Notes under the pieces: generated by a model | What the model saw: only the letters and a program-made list of their open reading frames with translations | Told to the model about the DNA's origin: nothing | Databases searched by the model: none | From: Saccharothrix sp. | GTDB lineage: Bacteria; Actinomycetota; Actinomycetes; Mycobacteriales; Pseudonocardiaceae | Reading direction: 5' to 3' | Length of the DNA: 64,000 nt | Assembly (NCBI RefSeq): GCF_031180885.1 | Contig: NZ_JAPSLK010000016.1 | Location: forward strand, 62,001 to 126,000 | In this document: in pieces, positions 25,604 through 32,963 of the stretch | How positions within the stretch are numbered: the stretch's first letter is position 1 | Layout: each line of letters starts with the position of its first letter | Translations under genes and position numbers: made by a program

Positions 25604-26887
25604 ATGGATCACGACGTGCTGCTCGACGCTGGTTACACCGTTCCCGCTGTGCCGTTCGGAGAGGCCGGGGTGGCTTGGTTGCGCTCGCATGTGGCGCGGT
25701 TCAGCGAGGGTGCCGATCACGTGCGGCGGCGGGGGTTGGCGGAGTCGCTTCTGTCCACTGTGGATGTTGCCGAGCTGGAGCGGCCGGGGAACCCGGTGGC
25801 GAAGTTGGCGCACGCGTTGGGGTTGCCGCGGGATGTGGTGGCTGATGTGTCGGTGGTGGCTCGGTGCTATCAGCCGCATGTGCCGGTGACGCCGGAGGCG
25901 GACTTGGCTGTGGAGCGGCTGGTTGCGTTGTGCGGGGCGCGGGACGAGGTGGCAGCGGCTCGGATCGGGTTGCTGGTGCAGGCTTGTGACGCCACGAACG
26001 CGTTGATCGCCGGGAAGAACCCGCCCGTGCCTTTGACTCGGCGGGTGGCGCCTTCGGGGGAGGTGGTGGAGGTGTCGTTGGCTGATCGGCTCTTCGGGGA
26101 TGGGCGGCACGGGTGTCCGGGTCGGGCGCACGCGTTGGCGTTGGCGGCGGGGACTTTCCACTCGTTGCACCGCGGTCCTTCGCCGTTGGTGCTGCCGAAC
26201 GCGTGGGACTTCGCGTCGGCGGCGGCGTTGGTGCAGGCCGGATTCGCGGCGATCGGGACCACGAGCCTGGGCGTGGCGGCGGCGCACGGCATCCCGGACG
26301 CGGCCGGGTTGGCTCGGGCGGAGACGTTGGGGTTGGCGCGGAAGCTGGTGCGGTTGCCGGTGCCGATCACGGTGGACATCGAGGCCGGGTTCGGGGATGT
26401 GCGCGGGGTGGCGGAGGAACTGGCGGCGATGGGCGTGTGCGGGGTCAACATCGAGGACGGGCGGGGGGAGGGTTTGGAGGACCCGGTTGTGCAGGCGGGG
26501 TTGATCGCTGAGTTCAAGGCGGTCGCGCCGCACTTGTTCGTGAATGCGCGTGTGGATGCGCATTGGCTTCATGTTGAGGAGGGGAGCACCGTTGAGCGGG
26601 CTTTGCGGTACGTCGATGCGGGTGCTGATGGGGTGTTCGTGCCGGGGTTGAGGGAGGAGGGGGAGATCGAGAAGGTGGTGGAGGCGGTTCCGGTGCCGGT
26701 CAACCTGTTGGCGCAGCACGATGTTCGGCGGTTGGGGGAGCTGGGGGTGAAGCGGGTCAGCACCGGGTCTTTGCTGTTCCGGGCAGCTTTGGGGGCGACG
26801 GTTTCGACGGCTGTCGCTGTCCGGGACGGCCGTCCTTTGAGCCCTGTTCCTTCTTACGACGAGATTCAAGCCCTCGCTGGCCTTTAA
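25604..26887 (+). CDS. Fusion: mini-cytochrome-P450-like domain plus PEP mutase/isocitrate lyase-family domain
   Basis: 427 residues. The ATG at 25604 starts a 185-residue N-terminal domain with P450 hallmarks: an I-helix-like QACDATNALI, then NPPVPLTRRVA resembling the K-helix/beta region, then the heme-Cys loop FGDGRHGCPGR. It is under half the size of a P450 and lacks the substrate-binding helices. From about residue 190 (HRGPSPLVLPNAWD) a complete PEP mutase/isocitrate-lyase-like barrel follows, with IEAGFGD and GVNIEDG metal-site motifs. In relatives known to me these halves resemble two adjacent proteins; the fusion could be functional or result from loss of an intergenic stop. No reaction is assigned. 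Divergent from the ArsR-like regulator. Confidence 0.75.
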   Translation: MDHDVLLDAGYTVPAVPFGEAGVAWLRSHVARFSEGADHVRRRGLAESLLSTVDVAELERPGNPVAKLAHALGLPRDVVADVSVVARCYQPHVPVTPEADLAVERLVALCGARDEVAAARIGLLVQACDATNALIAGKNPPVPLTRRVAPSGEVVEVSLADRLFGDGRHGCPGRAHALALAAGTFHSLHRGPSPLVLPNAWDFASAAALVQAGFAAIGTTSLGVAAAHGIPDAAGLARAETLGLARKLVRLPVPITVDIEAGFGDVRGVAEELAAMGVCGVNIEDGRGEGLEDPVVQAGLIAEFKAVAPHLFVNARVDAHWLHVEEGSTVERALRYVDAGADGVFVPGLREEGEIEKVVEAVPVPVNLLAQHDVRRLGELGVKRVSTGSLLFRAALGATVSTAVAVRDGRPLSPVPSYDEIQALAGL

Positions 26888-27195
26888 CGCGCTGTCGCGC
26901 TGGGACTTGGACGCGCTGCGCGCTCTCAAGCAGACGCGCTGGCGCGCTCTCAAGATGAAAAGCGGGGCCTGGAGGCCCCCGGGGAGGGAGGGCTTCGGTC
27001 TTCCCCCCGCACGACTTGCCGGAGGCAACCACGCTTTGGTCTTCTCCGCAACCAGCTTTTCCGGTTGCGGAGAAGACCAAAGCGCGATTGGGCTTCGCCC
27101 AGGCCGTGCGGGGGGAAGACCGAAGCCCTCCCTCTGGTTTTGCAGCCGAGGCCGAGCCGCAAGCCGCGCTACGCGCGAAGCGCGTCAAAAGAAGG
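26888..27195. repeat. Nested-palindrome repeat element, copy 1
   Basis: No gene supported. Outer arms 26984-27013 and 27105-27134 are a perfect 30-bp inverted repeat; inside, 27032-27053 and 27063-27084 are a perfect 22-bp inverted repeat with a 9-base loop. The left flank (26910-26960) carries GCGCGCTCTCAAG twice. A homologous element with the same order of parts lies at about 37.8-38.1 kb in opposite orientation. It sits between two convergent genes, where it could also act as terminator. Confidence 0.85.
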
Positions 27196-28368
27196 CTAGC
27201 CGACGTTGGAGGCGTGAGTCAGGGTCTCCCAAGCGATGAAGAGCCGGTCGGTGCCGGCCGGTCGTTGCTGCTCGGTCAAACGCTGGGTGTTGGTCATGCC
27301 GATGCCCAACCGCGTGTGCAGCGCGTTGAAGGCCACCTCCGTCGTGGGACCCAAGGCCTGCTTGAAAGTGCCGCCGCACAGCCAAGAAGGCATGGGTTCC
27401 GTGCCCAACTGGTACTTGGCGTGGAGGCCATAGGCGTGGCGCAGGCGTTCTCGGACCTCCGACCACAGGTCCTGACCCTGGTGGCGAGCGGTCTCGGCGA
27501 TGTGGGCTGCCGCAGCGAGGCCGTAGCCGGTGTGGGTGAAGTCTCGGCAGGTTTCCTGGCTGACGCCGTTCACGAAGGTGCTTTGGTTGTGCCAGTACGA
27601 AATGATCTCGGCGCGGGTGTCGATGCCGCTGTTGGGCGGAGGCTTGGGCAGGTCGCCGTCGGTGGTCAGGTAGACGTAGGCGGGCATGCGGGTTCGGTAG
27701 ATGGAGACCGCTTTGTCGTACGCGGCACGGTCTTCGAGGAACACCGCGATGCCCAGGGAAGCCTCCATCATGGACAGTTCCCAGTTGCCGTTGGTGGTGG
27801 CGCGGCCGTTGGCGATCTCGGGCAGGTAGACGTTGCGGAGCATGGTGGCGAACCTGGGCGCGTTGGGCCAGTTGCCGTAGACGTGCTTGATGATCTCGGC
27901 CGCCCGTGGCCAGGACGAGCCGGCCCACGCGGTTTGCAGGGGTGCGTTGCTGTTCGTGTGGTCTTGGATGACGGCGGACCAGGCGTCCATGATCTGGATC
28001 GCCTTGGTGGCGTACCGGTTGTCGCGGGTGATGTACCAGGCCAGCGACAGCGTGTACGCGGCCAGGGCGTCTTCGCGTTCGTCGGTGCACCCGTGGTTGG
28101 GGTTGGAGTAGGACCCGCACTCGACGATCGCGCGCGGCTTCGGTGTGCGCGACAGGGACGCGAACGGGTGGGCCATCATCTGGTCGTAGGCGGCTTTCCA
28201 CGGCTGCGCGCCCGCGTTCACCTTGGCGCGCATGAAGTCCAGCTGTCCCTTGCTCACCAGGACACCGGGGTGGGTGAACGTGACCGGGGCCGCCGTCGCG
28301 GCGGGCGGGCCGGCCACCAGTCCGGCCGCCAGGACGACGGCCACCGAGAACACCGATTTCCCTCGCAT
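27196..28368 (-). CDS. Secreted alginate-lyase-family polysaccharide lyase
   Basis: Exported protein of 390 residues with a signal peptide ending at ATAA near residue 26. The body is an (alpha/alpha) toroid of the alginate lyase family (PF05426-like), with blocks HPGVLVS, TNGNWELSMMEASLGI and WHNQSTFVNG. The natural polymer is uncertain, since actinobacterial members may act on other uronate or hexosamine polymers. A DasR-like palindrome ends 12 bp upstream of the ATG, suggesting co-control with the chitinase and a substrate linked to amino sugars. The 3' end abuts the nested-palindrome element. Confidence 0.82.
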   Translation of the reverse strand: MRGKSVFSVAVVLAAGLVAGPPAATAAPVTFTHPGVLVSKGQLDFMRAKVNAGAQPWKAAYDQMMAHPFASLSRTPKPRAIVECGSYSNPNHGCTDEREDALAAYTLSLAWYITRDNRYATKAIQIMDAWSAVIQDHTNSNAPLQTAWAGSSWPRAAEIIKHVYGNWPNAPRFATMLRNVYLPEIANGRATTNGNWELSMMEASLGIAVFLEDRAAYDKAVSIYRTRMPAYVYLTTDGDLPKPPPNSGIDTRAEIISYWHNQSTFVNGVSQETCRDFTHTGYGLAAAAHIAETARHQGQDLWSEVRERLRHAYGLHAKYQLGTEPMPSWLCGGTFKQALGPTTEVAFNALHTRLGIGMTNTQRLTEQQRPAGTDRLFIAWETLTHASNVG

Positions 28369-28380
28369 GGCACCGAGGGT

Positions 28381-28396
28381 GTGTGGTCCAGACCAC
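28381..28396 (-). promoter_or_regulatory. DasR-like (dre) operator before alginate-lyase gene
   Basis: TGTGGTCCAGACCACA differs from a perfect palindrome only at the two central bases and matches the core TGGTCTAGACCA at 11 of 12. It lies 12 bases upstream of the start codon at 28368. Confidence 0.75.
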
Positions 28397-28411
28397 AGGT
28401 GTCAACGATTT

Positions 28412-29578
28412 TCACGGTGGTGAAGCGGGGGTGCGGTCCGGTTCCGGCACCTTCGCGCCGGACCGGGCCAGGAGGAGGGCGGTGAGGAGGACCCCGGCGG
28501 CCACGGCGGGCACCTCGCCGAGCGTCCAGGTCGCGTAGACGGCGTAGGCCGCGACCTCGCTGCCCAGGCCGGCGACCGAGGTGACGGTGGCGCGCGCCGG
28601 GCCGGTGATGTGCTGCTGGAGCCGGGTTTCCGCGACCACGAGCACGAGTCGGTACAGGCCGTAGGAGACCGCGACCAGGGCCAGGCCGGCGGGGTGGCGC
28701 AGGAAGCCGGCGAGCGCCAGGAGGAGCGCGGACAGGGCGAGCAGAGGGGCAATGCGGCGGCGGAATCCGGACGCGCCGGCCGCGCTGGGGGCACTGGCCG
28801 CGCCGGCGGGGCTGGCCGCGCCGGCCCTACCGGTCGCGCCGGCGGTACCAGCCAGGGCTGCGCCGGCGGCGCCGGCCAGTGGAATGGCGAGCACCGCGAT
28901 GGGCACCAAGGCCGTGGGCACGTGCCAGTCCTGGGCCATCAGGGGGAAGTACTCCTCCAACGCGTCGATCCCGGTCAACACAGCCACCGCGATCACCGCC
29001 CGACGCACCGCGGGCACCGCGGACGACTCGGCGAGCCCCGACCGCAGCGTGCCCAACCAACTCTCCGGCTCACCTTGAGGCGTCTCCGGCAGACGGGACG
29101 CGAGCAGCGCCGCCGCCAGGCACGTCGCCGCGCTCACCCAGCCGACCAGCGGATACCCACCACTGGCGAACAGGACGGTCGCAGCCAGCGCCGCCGGGAT
29201 CTGGGCCAACAGGCCGGCCGCCGTCACCCGACCCAACACCAAGCCGAAAGAGTCGGCCGCGCCCACCGCGGCCAACCCGTCGTGGAGGAGGGCTTCCAGC
29301 GCCCCGGACACCAAGGCCCCGCCCAACCCCCACAGCACGAAACCCGCCGCGAACGTCCAGAAGCCCGGCACAGCGGTCCACAGGGCATAACCGCACGCCT
29401 GGAGCACACCCGCAGTCACCAAAGCGCCACGACGCGAGAACCGGTCCGCCAAAGCACCGAACGGGACCTCGGCGACCACGGCCACCGTGGACCACACAGC
29501 GAACAGCAGCGAGATCTGCCCGTCCGACATCCCGGTGTCCGCGAACAGCAGCGCGTACAGCGGGTAGACGGGCACCAC
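28412..29578 (-). CDS. MFS transporter
   Basis: Major facilitator of at least 388 residues and about 11-12 helices. The cytoplasmic motif A reads GALADRFSRRGAL. The start is unclear: the GTG at 29578 cuts into the first helix, and the frame stays open 63 bases further to a TGA with only CTG-type codons, none with a ribosome site. The central loop (about residues 225-250) is a low-complexity Ala/Gly stretch encoded by repeated GCCGG-type DNA. The substrate is unknown. Transcribed alone between the alginate-lyase promoter and the PepSY gene. Confidence 0.8.
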   Translation of the reverse strand: MVPVYPLYALLFADTGMSDGQISLLFAVWSTVAVVAEVPFGALADRFSRRGALVTAGVLQACGYALWTAVPGFWTFAAGFVLWGLGGALVSGALEALLHDGLAAVGAADSFGLVLGRVTAAGLLAQIPAALAATVLFASGGYPLVGWVSAATCLAAALLASRLPETPQGEPESWLGTLRSGLAESSAVPAVRRAVIAVAVLTGIDALEEYFPLMAQDWHVPTALVPIAVLAIPLAGAAGAALAGTAGATGRAGAASPAGAASAPSAAGASGFRRRIAPLLALSALLLALAGFLRHPAGLALVAVSYGLYRLVLVVAETRLQQHITGPARATVTSVAGLGSEVAAYAVYATWTLGEVPAVAAGVLLTALLLARSGAKVPEPDRTPASPP

Positions 29579-29699
29579 ATCGGCCAGCAGCGCCCACCCG
29601 ACGACGAGTCGGGCCAGCGGCCGGGCCGGGGGCGGTGTGGAGCGTCAACCGAAAGGCATGGTCGAGCTTAGACCGCACCCGGCCCGGCCGGTCAACGCA

Positions 29700-30998
29700 T
29701 TACACCGGCTCTTCGGCGGGCTCGGGCTCCGCCGGCTTGGCGCGGCGGGTGGCCAACAACGCGTCGACCACCAGGAACGCCAGCAGGCTCAACCCGAACA
29801 ACGGCACGAACCAGCCGACCGCCGCCGCGACCACCAGCACCACCACGAGCTGCACCGGCGGCACCTTCCGCCACCGGCCGCGCGGCACCGGACGGCCGAA
29901 GCCGCGGGTCGGCCGGCGCCGCCACCACATCCGGTAGCCGAGGACGACCAGCGCGACCAGTCCGGCACCCAGCGCGAGCAGCAACAACTGGTTCACCCAG
30001 CCGAACAGGACGCCCATGTGCGCGTCGATGCCCCACCGGGTCAGCTTGGCCATCAGCGGGTAGTCGGCGAACCGGACCTGGTCCACGACCACACCGTGGA
30101 GCACGGCCACGGAGTCGACCTGGGTCGGCCACCCGCGCTCGACTTCGGCGACCTTCCACGCGCCGCCCTCGACTGGCAGGCCGATCTCGACGCTCTTCGC
30201 GTCGATCCCGGCGGCGCGGGCGACCGCCAGCACGGTGTCCACTTCGGACGGTGCGGTGGTCGGTGCCGACGTGCCGGGGGTGTGACCGGCGTGGTCGCCC
30301 GAGCCGGACACGTTCAACGACGGCGTGGTCCAGCCGAAGGCCTTGCGCAGGTCGGCGACGTTCTCGCCGGCGTACTTAGACCACGTCAACCCGGTGGCGG
30401 ACAGGAACAACGCCCCCACCAGCACCCACAGGCCGAGCACGGCGTGCCGCCGCACGGCCGGCTTCGGCCGCACGGCCCGCCGGCGGGCGAACCACAGGAA
30501 CACCCCGCCCAGCGCGACCACCCACAGCCAGGACGCGGCCAGCTCGCTGTAGAGCCGGCCGGCCTCGCCCAGCAGCAGGTCGCGGTGGAGGTTGTCGAGC
30601 GTGGTGCGCAGCGGCAGGACGCCGCTGGAGCCGTAGGCGACCAGGTCGCCGACGACCGCGCCGGTGCCCGGGTCGACGAACACGGCCAGGCGTTCGGACT
30701 CGCCGAGTTCCGGCGAGGTGAACAGGACCCGCGTGGTGGCACCCGGTTCGGGCGCGGGTCGGACGGCGGCGAGCGTGGCGTCCGGCTGGGCCGCCACCGC
30801 CGCCTCGACCTGCCGGGACAGCGGCACGGTCTGCTCGGACACGGGCACGCGCAACTGGTCGGAGTAGAGCCACGACTCCAGTTGCGGGGTCGCGGCGTAC
30901 AGCACGCCGGTCAACGCGGCGATGACGACGAACGGGCCGACGAGCACGCCCGCGTAGAAGTGGAAGCGCAGCACGAGGCCGCGCCAGGACTCGGTCAT
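29700..30998 (-). CDS. PepSY-associated TM protein (PiuB-like)
   Basis: Membrane protein of 432 residues with four main hydrophobic segments and large extracytoplasmic PepSY domains; relatives are linked to iron-siderophore or copper handling, often as ferric reductase-like proteins. The ATG at 30998 is chosen for GAGGAG upstream; the frame to 31043 lacks a site. Motifs: RFHFYAGVLVGPFVVIAALTG split over residues 11-31, LHRDLLLGE near 170, HMGVLFGW near 318. It probably follows the 174-residue membrane protein gene in one operon (69 bp gap). Confidence 0.85.
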   Translation of the reverse strand: MTESWRGLVLRFHFYAGVLVGPFVVIAALTGVLYAATPQLESWLYSDQLRVPVSEQTVPLSRQVEAAVAAQPDATLAAVRPAPEPGATTRVLFTSPELGESERLAVFVDPGTGAVVGDLVAYGSSGVLPLRTTLDNLHRDLLLGEAGRLYSELAASWLWVVALGGVFLWFARRRAVRPKPAVRRHAVLGLWVLVGALFLSATGLTWSKYAGENVADLRKAFGWTTPSLNVSGSGDHAGHTPGTSAPTTAPSEVDTVLAVARAAGIDAKSVEIGLPVEGGAWKVAEVERGWPTQVDSVAVLHGVVVDQVRFADYPLMAKLTRWGIDAHMGVLFGWVNQLLLLALGAGLVALVVLGYRMWWRRRPTRGFGRPVPRGRWRKVPPVQLVVVLVVAAAVGWFVPLFGLSLLAFLVVDALLATRRAKPAEPEPAEEPV

Positions 30999-31067
30999 GG
31001 CGAAAGCTCCTCTTGGGCAAGCGGTACTGCCACCGGTCCACAAAGGACGGTGGTGGGGGGACAGCGC

Positions 31068-31592
31068 TCAGCTCGGGAGGAGCGGTGGGCCGCGCCGCGG
31101 CACGGTCCGCCGGCGCAGCACCTCGGACAGCGGCTGCTCGGGGTGCCCGGCGATGGGGATGCGCAGCGGCGCGACGGCCGGCGGTGGCGTGAGCGGGCGC
31201 GGGAGCACCGACGCCAGGACCGCCGCCACGCGGAACACAGCGCGCTCCGCGCCCGTGAGTGCGCTGACGACGACGGCCGTCGCGAGCGCGTGGGCGAGGA
31301 GCATCGAAGGGGACGTCACCGGCTCGCGCGGGTGCCGGCTCAGCAGGGCCAGGAACACGTGCAGCGTGACCTGCACGGACACGACCAGTCCGAGGATCTC
31401 GCCGAGCCCGACCTGCCGGTCGGTCAACGGCCCGCACGCCCACCCCACCGCCGCCGCGAAGGCGAGGACGTGCGGCAGGGGCGGGAGGTGACCGCCCGCG
31501 CTCGCGTGCGCCACCACGGCGAGCAGCCCGGACGACAGCCCGATGACACCGCAGCGCGTCACGCGCAGGGCTCCCCGGGTCGGACTGGTCAC
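31068..31592 (-). CDS. Hypothetical membrane protein
   Basis: 174 residues, not recognised. Four hydrophobic segments fill residues 15-130, with His residues in and between them (VVAHASAGGHLPPLPHV; VTLHVFLALLSRH), which would suit metal or heme binding. The C-terminal 45 residues are a Pro/Arg-rich cytoplasmic tail. First gene upstream of the PepSY protein gene on the same strand; a shared role in metal handling is inferred only from that context. The ATG at 31592 begins close to the divergent FAD monooxygenase remnant. Confidence 0.7.
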   Translation of the reverse strand: MTSPTRGALRVTRCGVIGLSSGLLAVVAHASAGGHLPPLPHVLAFAAAVGWACGPLTDRQVGLGEILGLVVSVQVTLHVFLALLSRHPREPVTSPSMLLAHALATAVVVSALTGAERAVFRVAAVLASVLPRPLTPPPAVAPLRIPIAGHPEQPLSEVLRRRTVPRRGPPLLPS

Positions 31593-31628
31593 GCATCGCA
31601 GCGTAGTTCACCTACTAGCGTGACCGAC

Positions 31629-32710
31629 ATGACAAAGGCGCTGATCATCGGTGGTGGGATCGCCGGACCGGTCACCGCGCCGACGTTGCGCAAGGCGGGC
31701 ATCGACTCGGTCGTCTTCGAGGACTACCCGACGGGCGCGGACGACATCGGCGCGTTCCTCACGATCATGCACAACGGCCTGGACGCCTTACGGGCGATCG
31801 ACGCCGAGCGCGTCGTGGTGGACCACTCGTTCGCCGCCGACGGGGTGGACGTCTACACCGGTGACGGGACTGCTCAGCGAGAACCGGTGGAGCGACGGCA
31901 TCACCGGCCCGCGCACGCTGCGCCGCGCCGACCTGTACCGGGCGCTGCACGACGAGTTGCGCCGGCAAGGGATCGCCGTCGAGCACGGCAAGCGGCTGGT
32001 CGGGCTGGCGGACGGCGTCCGGGCGGTGTTCGCGGACGGGACGACCGCCGAGGGGGACCTGCTGGTCGGCGCGGACGGGCTGCACTCCGCGACCCGGCGG
32101 CTCATCGACCCGGACGCGCCGGAACCCCGTTACACGGGCCTGAACATCTTCTACGGCTACGCCGAGGGGCTGGGGCCGACGACCGCGCCCGGCCGGTACC
32201 ACATGATCGCCGGGTCACGAGGCTTTTCGGGCACAGCACCGCGCCGGACGGCACGACGTGGTGGTTCGCCCGGACCCCGGGTCCGGAGCGGCACGGGGGC
32301 ACACCCGCCGAGCACCGCGAACACGCCGCCGCGTTCTTCGCCGACGACGTCGCGATCGCGCGCGAGATCATCGCGGCCGAGGGGGGGTCCACGCGAGCAA
32401 CCCCTACGACGTCCCGACCACGCCCGTGTGGCACACCGACCGGGTGGTGCTGGTCGGGGACGCGGCACACGCCGCGTCCCCGGCAGCGGGTCAGGGTGCG
32501 TCGATGGCGCTGGAGGACAGCGTCACCCTCGCGCGGTGCCTGCGCGACCTGGCGGCGCCGCGCCGGGCGTTCGAGGTGTACGAGCGGTTGCGCTGGGAAC
32601 GGGTGGAAGCGCTGGTGGAGATGAGCGCCGGGTTGGGCGCGAACCGGTCGGTTTCGGCGAATTCTTTCTACGCGCACCACATCGAGTGGAATAATCCGGT
32701 TCAGTTGTAG
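31629..32710 (+). pseudogene. FAD-dependent monooxygenase with three frameshifts
   Basis: Would encode an aromatic-ring or antibiotic-type flavin hydroxylase of about 360 residues. The N-terminal ALIIGGGIAGP FAD site and C-terminal GDAAHAASP motif are both there but in different frames. The reading frame changes at the GGG run 31866-31868 (one extra base), at TTTT 32224-32227 (one missing; restores FFGHSTAPDG) and at the seven G run 32381-32387 (one missing; restores HASNPYDV). Each change is a single-base homopolymer indel. Start ATG 31629 (GTG 31620 possible). Real decay and sequence error cannot be separated from one sequence, but most neighbouring genes are intact. Confidence 0.8.
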
Positions 32711-32802
32711 GGCATTCCGCCGAGCGGGCTGGTGGCCGCCTGGGCGGCGGTCGTGAAAAACGTCACCAGCAGCACGGCGATGAGCACTCGTCCGATTCGC
32801 AT
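32701..32802 (-). CDS. Small secreted peptide opposite LAL regulator
   Basis: 33 residues. ATG at 32802 with GGAG seven bases upstream. Residues 1-22 are a textbook Sec signal (MRIGR, hydrophobic VLIAVLLVTFF, then AQA cleavage site), leaving a mature peptide of only 11 residues, ATSPLGGMPYN. It is divergent from the LuxR/LAL regulator gene across 161 bp, and its last 10 bases overlap the end of the monooxygenase remnant. Not recognised as any known family. Size, export signal and neighbour fit a peptide signal, but that role is inference. The alternative is a leader-like secreted fragment without function. Confidence 0.6.
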   Translation of the reverse strand: MRIGRVLIAVLLVTFFTTAAQAATSPLGGMPYN

Positions 32803-32963
32803 GCGCACTCCAGGGAAGAGTCGTCGTCGAGCGGTTTCGGCGCCGGGATCACGGTGGCAGCGGCGGGTGAAACGCGGAGGTGATCGCGGTGAACAAAAGA
32901 AGAACTGTGCGCGTGCGCGGATGATTCGAAATAGCGAAAGACCTTGTTAACCTGCTGTTTGCC

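Noticed and set aside
26907-27239. ORFs on both strands across nested-palindrome copy 1, and the 5' extension of the DinB ORF across copy 2
   Set aside because: They follow the inverted-repeat structure, have no domain or start site, and run into known genes antisense.
29637-32624. 995-codon + strand ORF before the FAD monooxygenase
   Set aside because: Most of it is the antisense shadow of the PepSY and membrane-protein genes; only the end is a fragment of the frameshifted monooxygenase.
32732-32950. 72-codon + strand ORF between the FAD monooxygenase and LAL gene
   Set aside because: Basic, low-complexity sequence without a ribosome site; it is antisense to the small secreted peptide gene, which is better supported.
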